From Flavobacterium sp. (GTDB lineage Bacteria > Bacteroidota > Bacteroidia > Flavobacteriales > Flavobacteriaceae), in NCBI GenBank assembly GCA_014379405.1, contig JACMLU010000010.1, positions 62,001 to 126,000 on the forward strand: a stretch of 64,000 nucleotides of DNA. Reading direction: 5' to 3'. Positions 17,435-26,034 of this stretch are shown here, piece by piece (the stretch's first letter is position 1; each line of letters opens with the position of its first letter). Below the pieces are notes generated by a model. It worked only from the letters and a program-made list of their open reading frames with translations. It was not told the DNA's origin and did not search any database. A program made the translations under genes and the position numbers.

Positions 17435-18121
17435 ATGTTTAGTATTGCAGCTGTTGCTTATGCTTTGTCCATATTTATAGATGTCTCTGTCTATCATTTT
17501 AAATATTATATTCAAGATAGCAAGAATCTCAGGCATTTATTGTCATTGATCAATATTTTTCAGTATGCTGCCCGAGGGTTCATATTGGTATTTATGCCTA
17601 TTATGGCTTATGTAACAGAGTCCATTAAAGATAAAAATGAAGTTTGGTATCTTACAGTATTAGCACATTTTTTTGCGGTTTTGTTTCTACTACCTCTTTA
17701 TTCACATGGATTTACTTCTTCTTTTTCAGTGAAAGTCATCCATGTGTTGAATTTTGTTTTTGGCAAATCAAAGGCAATCCGTTTGGATAAAATTGGGAAG
17801 CAGTCCCGAGACGAGGGTAAAGCAAGTTCTTTTTCCGACAACGTCATCTTATTAATTACTGGTTACGTTGCCGGGTTTTTGTTTTCCTTCAGCATCACAT
17901 TTTTATATTACATCAGTTTTTCCTATCCCCAAAAAGCCTTGATGTTGAGCTCGATGACACAGATCGTCAACATGTTCGGTTCCATATTGTTGATTCTTTT
18001 CATTGACCCTAGAATCATGGGGTTAATTGACGATGGAGGCGGATATAAAGAAATCAGGATTTTAACTACAAGCAGGGTATTGGTGCATATTACATTAATT
18101 GTAATTCTTTTCTTTCTATGA
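17435..18121 (+). CDS. Six-helix membrane protein, probable Amj/DUF2837 lipid-flippase family
   Basis: A 228-residue protein with six hydrophobic segments (about residues 4-22, 45-65, 76-97, 137-160, 170-190, 205-225). The segment GSILLILFIDPRIMGLIDDG near the fifth helix resembles the conserved C-terminal motif of Amj (formerly DUF2837), the alternate lipid II flippase of Bacillus. B. subtilis Amj is about 270 residues, so this copy is a little short. ATG at 17435 is preferred to the TTG just before. Its end overlaps the next gene (ATGA). If it is Amj-like it could flip undecaprenyl-linked glycans here; the assignment is from memory of the motif only. Confidence 0.5.
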   Translation: MFSIAAVAYALSIFIDVSVYHFKYYIQDSKNLRHLLSLINIFQYAARGFILVFMPIMAYVTESIKDKNEVWYLTVLAHFFAVLFLLPLYSHGFTSSFSVKVIHVLNFVFGKSKAIRLDKIGKQSRDEGKASSFSDNVILLITGYVAGFLFSFSITFLYYISFSYPQKALMLSSMTQIVNMFGSILLILFIDPRIMGLIDDGGGYKEIRILTTSRVLVHITLIVILFFL

Positions 18122-19125
18122 TGACTATACTACTTTTAGTGTCCTTTCTGACTTTTGTATTTTATTATTTGGCAAGTTTTGATTCATCAAACTCTAAATA
18201 TAAATTACCATTAGTAATTTGTTTTGTTTTGTCTTCCTTTGTTTTGCGCCTTTTGTTGCGTCCCGAATTAAACAACGATTACGATCTATATTTTAATTTT
18301 AAAATTTTTCAGAAACCAACAAGTTTTCTTTCCATTTTTATGGGGGAGCCTTATTTGTATATGGTATATGCTTTTTTTAAACTTTTTACCAATGACAAGG
18401 AATTGGTTTTTTTGTGCATGTATTGGTTCAATTTTTTAGTGGGCACTATGTTTTATGTTTGGCTGTTGACTCGAAAAGACGTGCAAATGTGGAAAAAGAT
18501 GTTTTTGTTTAGCTGTTACTACTTTTTCTTTAGCTTTGTATTGCTTCGAAACGGACCTGCCTACATATTGTTTGCGTATTATTTTTATTACGTTTTCAGG
18601 GGTAGAAGGTTTAATTGGATTTTGTTGACGCCATTAATGCACATGAGTTCTTGGTTACTGTTGGTTACATTGTTTCACGATAAAAAGCATTATTTCACTA
18701 TTTTTGTCGTGCTTTTCATTTTAACGGCACTGTCCTATTTCATTTTATTTCCTGTTTTATCAGAAATGGCTGCTTTCGATAAAATAGTGTTTAAGATAAA
18801 TACTTATGCAAGCGGTATGCCTATTGTCGGAATCATACACAAACTGTTTTTTGTGCTTATTACAATTCTGATTTTAAGCGGTGGTTTGGTTTATAAAAAA
18901 AAGATGTTAAACCCTATATTGGTAACCACCTTGGTTTTTTATTATGTAACTTTTTTTATCAATCCAGTGATGGGATTCCGATTTTCACCATTTGTATTTT
19001 TAGCATTGTTTTTGTTTAATTTTGAAGAGTTAAAAAATGAAAAAATAATAAGATTCATGAATCTTTTCACTGTTTTATTATTTCCTTGTTTTCTATATGC
19101 CTTATTTCATACGCATCATTTATGA
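18118..19125 (+). CDS. EpsG-like membrane protein, putative polysaccharide polymerase
   Basis: A 335-residue protein with about 9-10 membrane helices. Early features, a short polar segment RPELNNDYDLYFNFK (about residues 44-60) after the second helix and VLLRNGPAYILFAYYFYY in the middle, match the EpsG family of membrane polymerase-like proteins. EpsG-type proteins act as Wzy-like polymerases in several exopolysaccharide systems. A second polymerase candidate in addition to the Wzy at 4.7 kb is notable. Starts and stops overlap both neighbours by ATGA, indicating translational coupling with the Amj-like and aminotransferase genes. Confidence 0.68.
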   Translation: MMTILLLVSFLTFVFYYLASFDSSNSKYKLPLVICFVLSSFVLRLLLRPELNNDYDLYFNFKIFQKPTSFLSIFMGEPYLYMVYAFFKLFTNDKELVFLCMYWFNFLVGTMFYVWLLTRKDVQMWKKMFLFSCYYFFFSFVLLRNGPAYILFAYYFYYVFRGRRFNWILLTPLMHMSSWLLLVTLFHDKKHYFTIFVVLFILTALSYFILFPVLSEMAAFDKIVFKINTYASGMPIVGIIHKLFFVLITILILSGGLVYKKKMLNPILVTTLVFYYVTFFINPVMGFRFSPFVFLALFLFNFEELKNEKIIRFMNLFTVLLFPCFLYALFHTHHL

Positions 19126-20276
19126 ATCAGTTTCGTATACACATCTCTCCACCCCATATGGGCTTAAATGAACAAAAATACGTTCAAGAAGCTTTTGATA
19201 CCAATTGGATTTCAACTGAAGGTTCCAATCTTACCGGTTTGGAAAATGGTTTGCAAGACTATCTTGGACAAGATTGCTATGTTAGTGCTTTAAGTTCCGG
19301 TACGGCAGCCATTCATCTCGGTCTTATTTTATTGGGTGTCAAAGCTGGTGTTGAGGTCATTTGCCAAAGCATGACCTTTTCGGCCTCGGCCAATCCAATA
19401 GTTTATGTTGGAGCGACTCCCGTTTTTATTGACAGTGAGTTGGATACTTGGAATCTATGTCCCAAAGCGCTTGAAGAAGCCATCGTGGACAGGATTGCAA
19501 AAGGGAAAAAGCCAAAAGCCATCATAGCCGTTCATTTGTATGGCGTGCCCTATAAAATTGATGAAATAAGGGCCATTGCCAATCACTATGAAATCCCAAT
19601 CCTGGAAGATGCAGCCGAAGCCTTGGGAAGCAGTTACAAAGGTCAAAAATGTGGCTCTTTTGGAGACATTGGTGTTTTCTCTTTCAATGGAAACAAAATC
19701 ATTACCACTTCTGGTGGAGGGGCCATCATCACCAAAACGAAGGAGTTGAAAGACAGGGCATTGTTCTTGGCTACGCAAGCACGTGACCAAGCACCCCATT
19801 ACCAACACAGCGAAATCGGCTACAATTACAGAATGAGCAATATTTGTGCAGGAATTGGTCGAGGACAGATGGAAGTCTTGGAGGGGCACGTTGCTTTGCG
19901 CAGAATGATGCATGATTTCTATGTCGAATTGTTTAAAGACATTTATGGTGTTACCCTTTTTACTGTTCCAAACGAAGATTATTTTGCCAATTATTGGTTA
20001 AGTTGCATAGTGATTGATTCCACATTAACCAATGGAATCAATCGAGAAAAGCTTCGCTTGACTTTGGAAGCCGAAAACATAGAAAGTCGTCCTTTATGGA
20101 AACCAATGCATTTGCAGCCCATTTTCGAGAAATATCCTTACTATGGGAATGAAGTGGCTGAAACCTTGTTTGAAAAAGGCTTGTGTTTGCCATCGGGTTC
20201 CAATTTGACCGATGAAGATAGAACCAGAATCAGTGGTGTAATCATAAGATTGTTTCAAAACAATAGCGAATCCTAA
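19122..20276 (+). CDS. DegT/DnrJ/EryC1 PLP aminotransferase (PglE-like)
   Basis: A 384-residue sugar aminotransferase; the start at 19122 (MNQFRIHISPPHMG) overlaps the previous stop and fits the family better than the upstream in-frame codons. The PLP Lys is Lys192 in FSFNGNKIITT, and EDAAEALGSSYKG (about residues 162-174) carries the PLP-contacting Asp. FNGNK with SGGG is typical of PglE/PseC-like enzymes on UDP-4-keto-6-deoxy-HexNAc, in line with the CapD/PglF dehydratase downstream. Product would be UDP-4-amino-2-acetamido-2,4,6-trideoxyglucose (QuiNAc4N, bacillosamine precursor). The cognate acyltransferase is not adjacent. Confidence 0.82.
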   Translation: MNQFRIHISPPHMGLNEQKYVQEAFDTNWISTEGSNLTGLENGLQDYLGQDCYVSALSSGTAAIHLGLILLGVKAGVEVICQSMTFSASANPIVYVGATPVFIDSELDTWNLCPKALEEAIVDRIAKGKKPKAIIAVHLYGVPYKIDEIRAIANHYEIPILEDAAEALGSSYKGQKCGSFGDIGVFSFNGNKIITTSGGGAIITKTKELKDRALFLATQARDQAPHYQHSEIGYNYRMSNICAGIGRGQMEVLEGHVALRRMMHDFYVELFKDIYGVTLFTVPNEDYFANYWLSCIVIDSTLTNGINREKLRLTLEAENIESRPLWKPMHLQPIFEKYPYYGNEVAETLFEKGLCLPSGSNLTDEDRTRISGVIIRLFQNNSES

Positions 20277-20319
20277 ATATAATTTAAGTAAAATTGCAAA
20301 ATAATATTTTTTAGATATA

Positions 20320-20868
20320 ATGAACATAGAACAAACAGTAATAAAAGATTTAGTTATTATTAATCCTACCGTTTTTGAAGACTCGAGAGGCTATTTTTTT
20401 GAGGCTTATAATCAAGACAAATTTGAACAAAACGGGATTACTTACCAGTTTATTCAAGACAATCAATCTTTTTCTAAAAGAGGCGTGATTCGAGGGTTAC
20501 ATTTGCAGGACAGTCCTTTTGCACAAGCAAAATTGGTTCGCGTATTGCAGGGAGAAATTCTTGATGTAGCCGTTGATTTGCGAAAAAACTCACCTACTTA
20601 TGGGCAGCACGTCAGCGTGGTGTTGAGTGCTGATAACAAAAAACAATTGATGATTCCCCATAGGTTTGCCCATGGTTTCTCGGTTTTGAGTGAAACGGCA
20701 TCCGTTTTGTATAAAGTGGACCAAGTATATCATAAAGAAAGTGAAAGAGGCATTCGTTATGATGATCCCGCATTGGGAATTGATTGGAAAGTGCGTCCTG
20801 AAGAAATAATTGTTTCGGACAAGGATCTCGTTTTGCCCGATTTTGCCCATTGTAATTCCCAATTTTAA
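20320..20868 (+). CDS. rfbC: dTDP-4-dehydrorhamnose 3,5-epimerase (RfbC/RmlC)
   Basis: A 182-residue cupin of standard RmlC length. Motifs visible are FIQDNQSFSKRGVIRGLHLQ, with catalytic His61, the RFAHGF strand (about residues 115-120), and Tyr131 in VLYKVDQVYH. It epimerises C3 and C5 of dTDP-4-keto-6-deoxyglucose. The stop codon overlaps the rfbD start by one base. Gene order here is rfbC-rfbD-rfbA with no rfbB, which is needed to make the substrate and must be encoded elsewhere. A 43-bp gap without an obvious promoter separates it from the aminotransferase gene. Confidence 0.97.
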   Translation: MNIEQTVIKDLVIINPTVFEDSRGYFFEAYNQDKFEQNGITYQFIQDNQSFSKRGVIRGLHLQDSPFAQAKLVRVLQGEILDVAVDLRKNSPTYGQHVSVVLSADNKKQLMIPHRFAHGFSVLSETASVLYKVDQVYHKESERGIRYDDPALGIDWKVRPEEIIVSDKDLVLPDFAHCNSQF

Positions 20869-21725
20869 TGAAAAAAATAGTAGTCACCGGTGCCAATGGA
20901 CAATTGGGATCGGAAATAAAAGAATTAGCTGCTAATTATCCTGACTTTGATTTTGTTTTTACCGACATAGCCGATTTCCCTTTGGATAAAGAGTCGGAAA
21001 TAATTGCCAATTTCAAACTCATCCAGCCCGATATTGTCATCAATTGTGCGGCTTATACGGCCGTGGACAAAGCAGAACAAGACCAGTCAACTGCCGACGC
21101 GATAAACCATCTTGCCGTTGCTACTTTGGCTAAGCTATGTAATCAGTCAGGAGCAAATTTGGTGCACGTATCCACTGATTATGTTTTTGACGGCAGCTCG
21201 CCCGTAGCTTATAAAGAAACCGATGTACCCAATCCCAAAAGTGTTTACGGACTCACGAAATTGGCTGGTGAAATCGCCTGTTCCCAGAATTGTCCAGAAA
21301 GCATTATCATTAGAACGGCCTGGGTGTATTCGGAATTTGGAAATAACTTCGTAAAAACAATGTTGCGGTTAATGACGGAAAGAGACAGTTTGGGAGTCGT
21401 AAACGACCAAATAGGTTCACCTACTTATGCAGCCGATTTAGCACAAGTTATTTTGACCATTTTGGATAGCAATAAATGGGAACCCGGTATTTATCATTAT
21501 TCCAACCAAGGGGAGATTAGCTGGTTTGATTTTGCATTGGATATCAAAGAAATTGCACAAAAATCCTGTGAAGTAAAAGGGATTCCAGCTTCCAGCTATC
21601 CTACACCTGCCGAAAGACCTGCTTTTTCATTATTGGATAAGTCAAAGATTAAAGCGGTTTATGGCATAGAACCTGTCGATTATAAAGAGAGTCTCAAGAT
21701 AATGATGGCGAGATTGGAAAAATAG
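20868..21725 (+). CDS. rfbD: dTDP-4-dehydrorhamnose reductase (RfbD/RmlD)
   Basis: A 285-residue SDR. The NAD(P) loop is GANGQLGSE (residues 8-16), STDYVFDGS lies at 102-110, and the catalytic pair is Tyr127 and Lys131 in YGLTK. It reduces the RfbC product to dTDP-L-rhamnose, the likely donor for one or more of the rhamnosyltransferase-like genes upstream. Length and motifs are normal for the family. A 139-bp repeat-rich spacer follows before rfbA. Confidence 0.97.
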   Translation: MKKIVVTGANGQLGSEIKELAANYPDFDFVFTDIADFPLDKESEIIANFKLIQPDIVINCAAYTAVDKAEQDQSTADAINHLAVATLAKLCNQSGANLVHVSTDYVFDGSSPVAYKETDVPNPKSVYGLTKLAGEIACSQNCPESIIIRTAWVYSEFGNNFVKTMLRLMTERDSLGVVNDQIGSPTYAADLAQVILTILDSNKWEPGIYHYSNQGEISWFDFALDIKEIAQKSCEVKGIPASSYPTPAERPAFSLLDKSKIKAVYGIEPVDYKESLKIMMARLEK

Positions 21726-21852
21726 TTGTCAGTTGTCAGTTATCAGTTATCAGTTTTTATTTGTAATCATAACCCATAACAAATAACCCATAACCCATAA
21801 CAGACAACCCATAACAGACAACCCATAACAGATAACAGATAACTCATAACCT
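21726..21852. repeat. Simple-sequence repeat tract between rfbD and rfbA
   Basis: Directly after the rfbD stop the sequence holds four tandem near copies of TTGTCAG/TTATCAG (21726-21756). Then comes a tract of roughly ten imperfect copies of words such as CCATAACAGA (21767-21852). The two tracts are partly complementary in sense (TTATCAG versus CTGATAA-like), so they might fold. It looks like slippage-generated low-complexity DNA, not an array with spacers. Confidence 0.75.
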
Positions 21853-21864
21853 ATAATAAACATT

Positions 21865-22734
21865 ATGAAAGGAATTATATTAGCCGGTGGATCCGGTACC
21901 CGATTGCATCCATTGACGTTGGCTATGAGCAAACAAATGATGCCTGTTTACGACAAACCGATGATTTATTATCCATTGTCCACATTGATGTCGGCAGGGA
22001 TCAACGAAATTTTGATCATTTCGACACCGCACGATTTACCTAATTTCAAAAAACTCTTGGGAGACGGCTCCATTATTGGTTGTCAATTCAGTTATGCCGA
22101 ACAGGCTATCCCTAATGGGTTGGCGCAGGCTTTCGTTATAGGGGAAGAATTTATAGGCGATGACAGCGTGGCCTTGGTTTTGGGCGACAATATTTTCTTT
22201 GGAGCCAATATGGACGAATTGTTGCAGTCGAACACCCAGCCCGAAGGTGGAGTTGTTTTTGCTTACCATGTTTCGGATCCAGAGCGTTATGGAGTGGTTG
22301 AATTCGATAAAAATTACAAAGCTTTATCCATTGAAGAAAAACCATTGGAGCCGAAATCCAATTATGCTGTTCCAGGATTGTATTTTTATGACAATTCGGT
22401 GGTGGAAATAGCCAAAAACATCAAACCCAGTCCTCGCGGGGAATATGAAATTACCGACGTGAACAAAGTGTATCTCGAAAAAGGAGCCTTGAAAGTGGGG
22501 ATCTTAAATAGGGGTACGGCTTGGTTGGATACAGGTACTTTTAACAGCTTGATGCAAGCAGGTCAATTTGTACAAGTTTTGGAAGAACGACAAGGCTTGA
22601 AAGTTGGCTGTATTGAAGAAATTGCTTGGCGTCAAGGATTTATTAGCAGTGAACAACTAAAATCCATAGCAGAACCTTTATTGAAATCGGGCTATGGAGA
22701 TTATCTACTCCAAGTGCTGAAACAAAATAAGTAA
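21865..22734 (+). CDS. rfbA: Glucose-1-phosphate thymidylyltransferase (RfbA/RmlA)
   Basis: A 289-residue nucleotidyltransferase of normal RmlA length, with the signature loop [13 protein letters not shown] (residues 6-18), [20 protein letters not shown], and LGDNIFFG around 109-116. It makes dTDP-glucose, the common start for dTDP-rhamnose and for the dTDP-amino sugars of the WecE-like and VioA-like enzymes further right. It is the only thymidylyltransferase in the window. A strong terminator follows seven bases after the stop, closing the left transcription unit. Confidence 0.97.
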   Translation: MKGIILAGGSGTRLHPLTLAMSKQMMPVYDKPMIYYPLSTLMSAGINEILIISTPHDLPNFKKLLGDGSIIGCQFSYAEQAIPNGLAQAFVIGEEFIGDDSVALVLGDNIFFGANMDELLQSNTQPEGGVVFAYHVSDPERYGVVEFDKNYKALSIEEKPLEPKSNYAVPGLYFYDNSVVEIAKNIKPSPRGEYEITDVNKVYLEKGALKVGILNRGTAWLDTGTFNSLMQAGQFVQVLEERQGLKVGCIEEIAWRQGFISSEQLKSIAEPLLKSGYGDYLLQVLKQNK

Positions 22735-22740
22735 TATTTT

Positions 22741-22772
22741 AATCCCGGTTTATGCCGGGATTTTTTGTTTTT
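22741..22772 (+). terminator. Rho-independent terminator after rfbA
   Basis: A perfect 8-bp stem, AATCCCGG and CCGGGATT (22741-22748 and 22755-22762), with a 6-nt loop is followed by a T-rich run. It is the clearest terminator in the window and ends the wza-to-rfbA unit. Confidence 0.9.
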
Positions 22773-22958
22773 TAAAAAAGGATAGATTCGATATACGATT
22801 GATTTTGTGGGTATAAGAATGAAGATTTGGTTTTTTATAACTTTATGTAAATCTCAATATTCTGTCTATTATTTTGCATTTTATCGATTAAAACGAAATG
22901 TTTTGTAGGAAAGTGTTTTTCCAAACGATTAATTTGTATTTTTGTTTACCCTAAAAAA

Positions 22959-22986
22959 TTGTGTATTTTTTAGTAAGATAAATTTG
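22959..22986 (+). promoter_or_regulatory. Candidate Bacteroidetes promoter for capD/pglF-like gene
   Basis: TTG at 22959-22961 and TAAATTTG at 22979-22986, with a 17-nt spacer, fit the Bacteroidetes consensus TTG-N17-23-TAnnTTTG. The box ends 28 bases before the ATG at 23015, leaving a short leader. It follows the rfbA terminator, so a separate promoter is expected here. Confidence 0.65.
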
Positions 22987-23014
22987 CGTAACGCTAAAAA
23001 CGAAAAGTTTAACC

Positions 23015-24952
23015 ATGAAAAGTTCAAAATATTTTTCTAGTGACAACTTAAGATTTAATATCCATAACTTGAGCTATTTGCCTAGGTGGATTATTATTTT
23101 GATAGACATAACGGTATTGTTAGTGTCGTTCATCTTGACCCATTTGATTTTTAAGGGGACGGGGTTGAATTATATTACTACTGATCATTCCGTGACATTT
23201 ATTGGTTTGTTTTTTGGAATAAACATATTTTTCTTTTGGTTGTTTAGGACCTATTCCGGCATTATTAGGCACTCTTCTTATATTGATGCCGTCAAGATTT
23301 TGTTTTCACAAACGTCTGTTTTGGTTTTCTTTCTCTTTTTTAATTTTATGTTTGAATTGGTTTTCAAGGAGAAAGCATTTTTAAATACGGCTGTTTTCAT
23401 CAACATTGTGCTCTCTTTTTGTGGATTGTTTTTATATAGAGTCGTGGTCAAACAAATGTTTGAGCTTTATTTTATGGAAAAGAGCGACCAGAAGTTAATC
23501 AAAGCGATTATTTATGGTACGGATGCCAACGCCATCTCGGTTGCCAATGCCCTAAAGTTCGAATCCCCTTCTCGTTTCAAAATTGTTGCCTTTGTGGACA
23601 AGAACAATCAAAACGCTTCCAAGCGAATGTTGGATTTACCCATATTGGTTCAAAGAAAAAAGTTACCTGCCTTGATGCGTTCCGTGGGTGCTGAAGGATT
23701 GGTTATTGCCGACAAAAGTTTGTCTAAAGAAGAAAAATTGATTATTGTAGACCAATGTCTAGAATATAATTACAAAGTATATACTATCCCTTCTGTATCG
23801 GATTGGGAAAACCAGAAAGAGATTTCCCAAAAAGTAAAAAACATTCAAATCGAAGATTTACTCGAAAGGGAGCCCATTGTTTTGGATGGAGTGTCCATTT
23901 CAAGACAATTAATGGGTAGAACGGTTTTAATCACTGGAGCAGCGGGCTCTATAGGGAGTGAAATTGTACGACAAGTGTTGACTTTCAAGCCTAGAAAAGT
24001 AATAATATTGGATCAGGCCGAAACGCCATTGCACAATATTGGGTTGGAGGTTGAGGAAATCAAGGGTGATACCATCATCCATTCAGTTATTGTCGATATA
24101 AGAAACAGAGCCGCTTTGGAAAAAATTTTCAAATTGTACCACCCCGAAATGGTTTATCATGCCGCTGCATACAAGCACGTGCCATTGATGGAAAAGAATC
24201 CTTCCCAAGCTATTTTGACCAATGTGAACGGTACTAAAAACCTGGCAGATTTGGCTTGTGAATACCAAGTCAACAAATTTGTGATGATTTCTACAGACAA
24301 AGCAGTGAATCCAAGCAACGTTATGGGAGCGAGCAAAAGAATAGCCGAAAAATATGTGCAATCCTTATACTTGAAATGTAAAGAAAGTAACGGAGTTTGT
24401 ATCACTAAGTTCATCACGACCCGTTTTGGAAATGTGTTGGGATCCAATGGCTCCGTTGTTCCTTTATTCTCCAAGCAAATTGCTGAAGGAGGACCTGTTA
24501 CCATCACGCATCCTGATATTATTAGATATTTCATGACCATCCCAGAAGCCTGTCAATTGGTTCTGGAAGCTGGTTCGATGGGGAATGGTGGAGAGATTTA
24601 TATTTTTGATATGGGAAAACCAGTCAAGATTATTGATTTGGCCAAAAAAATGATCAAGTTGGCTGGTTTTATTCCTGACAGAGATATCAAAATAAAGGTT
24701 GTGGGCTTGAGGCCGGGTGAAAAATTATACGAAGAATTACTCAATGACACATCAAAAACCTTGCCTACCTATCACGAAAAAATTATGATTGCACAGGAAC
24801 TGCAAGTGGAATACGAAGATTTGCATCTCGATATTCAGGAACTCATCGGTATTGCCAGTTTCTTTGACAACGATGATATTGTTGCGAAAATGAAGAAAAT
24901 CGTGCCCGAGTTCATCAGTATGAATTCCACTTTTGCCACATTGGATAAATAG
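23015..24952 (+). CDS. pglF: Long membrane UDP-GlcNAc 4,6-dehydratase (CapD/PglF/WbpM type)
   Basis: A 645-residue protein. Four N-terminal membrane helices (about residues 25-150) are followed by a CoA-binding-like Rossmann segment (about 165-280) and the catalytic SDR domain with TGAAGSIGSE at about 306-315 and NVMGASKRIAEKY near 435, where Met replaces the SDR Tyr as in the long WbpM/PglF family. It converts UDP-GlcNAc to UDP-4-keto-6-deoxy-GlcNAc. The product can feed the PglE-like aminotransferase or the WbpV-like reductase upstream. It has its own promoter candidate and ends at a convergent hairpin. Confidence 0.92.
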   Translation: MKSSKYFSSDNLRFNIHNLSYLPRWIIILIDITVLLVSFILTHLIFKGTGLNYITTDHSVTFIGLFFGINIFFFWLFRTYSGIIRHSSYIDAVKILFSQTSVLVFFLFFNFMFELVFKEKAFLNTAVFINIVLSFCGLFLYRVVVKQMFELYFMEKSDQKLIKAIIYGTDANAISVANALKFESPSRFKIVAFVDKNNQNASKRMLDLPILVQRKKLPALMRSVGAEGLVIADKSLSKEEKLIIVDQCLEYNYKVYTIPSVSDWENQKEISQKVKNIQIEDLLEREPIVLDGVSISRQLMGRTVLITGAAGSIGSEIVRQVLTFKPRKVIILDQAETPLHNIGLEVEEIKGDTIIHSVIVDIRNRAALEKIFKLYHPEMVYHAAAYKHVPLMEKNPSQAILTNVNGTKNLADLACEYQVNKFVMISTDKAVNPSNVMGASKRIAEKYVQSLYLKCKESNGVCITKFITTRFGNVLGSNGSVVPLFSKQIAEGGPVTITHPDIIRYFMTIPEACQLVLEAGSMGNGGEIYIFDMGKPVKIIDLAKKMIKLAGFIPDRDIKIKVVGLRPGEKLYEELLNDTSKTLPTYHEKIMIAQELQVEYEDLHLDIQELIGIASFFDNDDIVAKMKKIVPEFISMNSTFATLDK

Positions 24953-24973
24953 GAGTGCTCTATTTTAGACGTG

Positions 24974-25014
24974 CAAAAAGTTTACATAAAATAAATTTTC
25001 TTGTAAACTTTTTG
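24974..25014. terminator. Bidirectional hairpin between convergent genes
   Basis: Perfect 12-bp arms CAAAAAGTTTAC (24974-24985) and GTAAACTTTTTG (25003-25014) lie between the stop of the dehydratase (+) and the stop of the phosphatase (-). The arms end in A- and T-runs, so the hairpin can serve both strands as a terminator. Confidence 0.7.
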
Positions 25015-25073
25015 ATATTTAATGCCTCTAATGAAAGGCTAATAGAATTGAAAACGGATACTCAATACCAATA

Positions 25074-25814
25074 CTACTCCTTTCGGAAAAACTGGTTGTT
25101 AGCAATGGCTTCCTTGAGAGGGATAATGTCTTTTAATTTTAGCTTTTGGTTAAAAGCAGCTATGTGATTGGTATGATGCACATCGGAACCTACAAAATCA
25201 TACATCCCTTTTTGAAGTAATTTTTCGGCAATCTTGGCAATTTCGTTACCATAATAACCTACTGTCGATAATAAATTTAATTGAAGCAGACAACCTGCTT
25301 TTTTTAATTTCAGGTATTCCTCAAAATTGCTATGGTAAAACAAATAGCGCTCAGGATGGGCCAAAACGGGAATGTATCCCGCCACTTGCAAGTCGAATAG
25401 AAAAGCATACAATTGGATGGGGGCGTTGATATAAGACATTTCAACCAATACATAATTTTTTTTCAAAGTCAACAGTTTTTCCGATTGAAAAAGTTGCGAA
25501 AAATGATCGTCCAGCATATATTCGGCCGCGGCACGGAAAGGAATTGTGATTTGGTGTTTTTCCAATTCTACAATTGTTGCGCTTTCCTTTGTTCTGATTT
25601 GTTCAGCAGTATTGTTCCAAACATGTTGAATAATGTGGGGCGTGGTAATAAATTGTGAGATTCCAAAACCTTGTAGTGCATTAGTCAGCTTCAAAGTATC
25701 TTCAAAAGTCTTAGCGCCATCATCGATACCTGGTATAAGATGTGAGTGAATATCGACGTGGTTGTCGGGAATTAAATCCTTGAGAACGGGTTTTGATTTG
25801 AAAAGTGTAAACAT
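25074..25814 (-). CDS. PHP-domain tyrosine-protein phosphatase (CpsB/YwqE type)
   Basis: A 246-residue protein when started at the ATG at 25814; upstream in-frame codons add 49 poorly coding residues and are rejected. The N-terminus has the PHP metal motif with His19, Asp21, His23 and His25 in NHVDIHSHLIPGIDDG, and the later segments HPERY and GSDVHHTNH complete the trinuclear site. CpsB/YwqE enzymes dephosphorylate BY-kinases that control capsule assembly. No BY-kinase is in this window and the Wzz here lacks a kinase domain, so the partner lies elsewhere. It is the only - strand gene between 1 and 63 kb. Confidence 0.88.
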   Translation of the reverse strand: MFTLFKSKPVLKDLIPDNHVDIHSHLIPGIDDGAKTFEDTLKLTNALQGFGISQFITTPHIIQHVWNNTAEQIRTKESATIVELEKHQITIPFRAAAEYMLDDHFSQLFQSEKLLTLKKNYVLVEMSYINAPIQLYAFLFDLQVAGYIPVLAHPERYLFYHSNFEEYLKLKKAGCLLQLNLLSTVGYYGNEIAKIAEKLLQKGMYDFVGSDVHHTNHIAAFNQKLKLKDIIPLKEAIANNQFFRKE

Positions 25815-25818
25815 ACTG

Positions 25819-25826
25819 CAAAGGTA
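25819..25826 (-). promoter_or_regulatory. Possible -7 box of the PHP phosphatase gene
   Basis: Read on the - strand, TACCTTTG fits TAnnTTTG and ends four bases before the ATG. A matching TTG at the expected distance is not seen. If active, the transcript would be nearly leaderless. Confidence 0.3.
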
Positions 25827-26034
25827 AACAATTTGGTATTTATTACAGGTGGAAACATTGCTGATTTGTAAACTAAATTGCCTGAGAATATATCTTTTTT
25901 TTCTTTTTTGTATGAGTTGGTACCTCTTTGTATTCTTGTTCTGCAATATAGATTTGCTCAAAGGATGTTACGGATTTGTTTTGTAAAAATCGATATTTTT
26001 ATTCTATATCCCACAGTATTTGCATTTTAATTTA

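Noticed and set aside
21767..21852. CRISPR-like array
   Set aside because: Units are about 10 bp, imperfect and without unique spacers; no cas genes are present.
24955..25167. Small + strand frame after the CapD/PglF-like gene
   Set aside because: It spans a terminator-like hairpin and the 3' end of the convergent phosphatase gene and has no family features.
25815..25961. Longer N-terminus for the PHP phosphatase
   Set aside because: The 49 extra residues are low-quality coding sequence and the family start is the ATG at 25814 just before the metal-binding motif.
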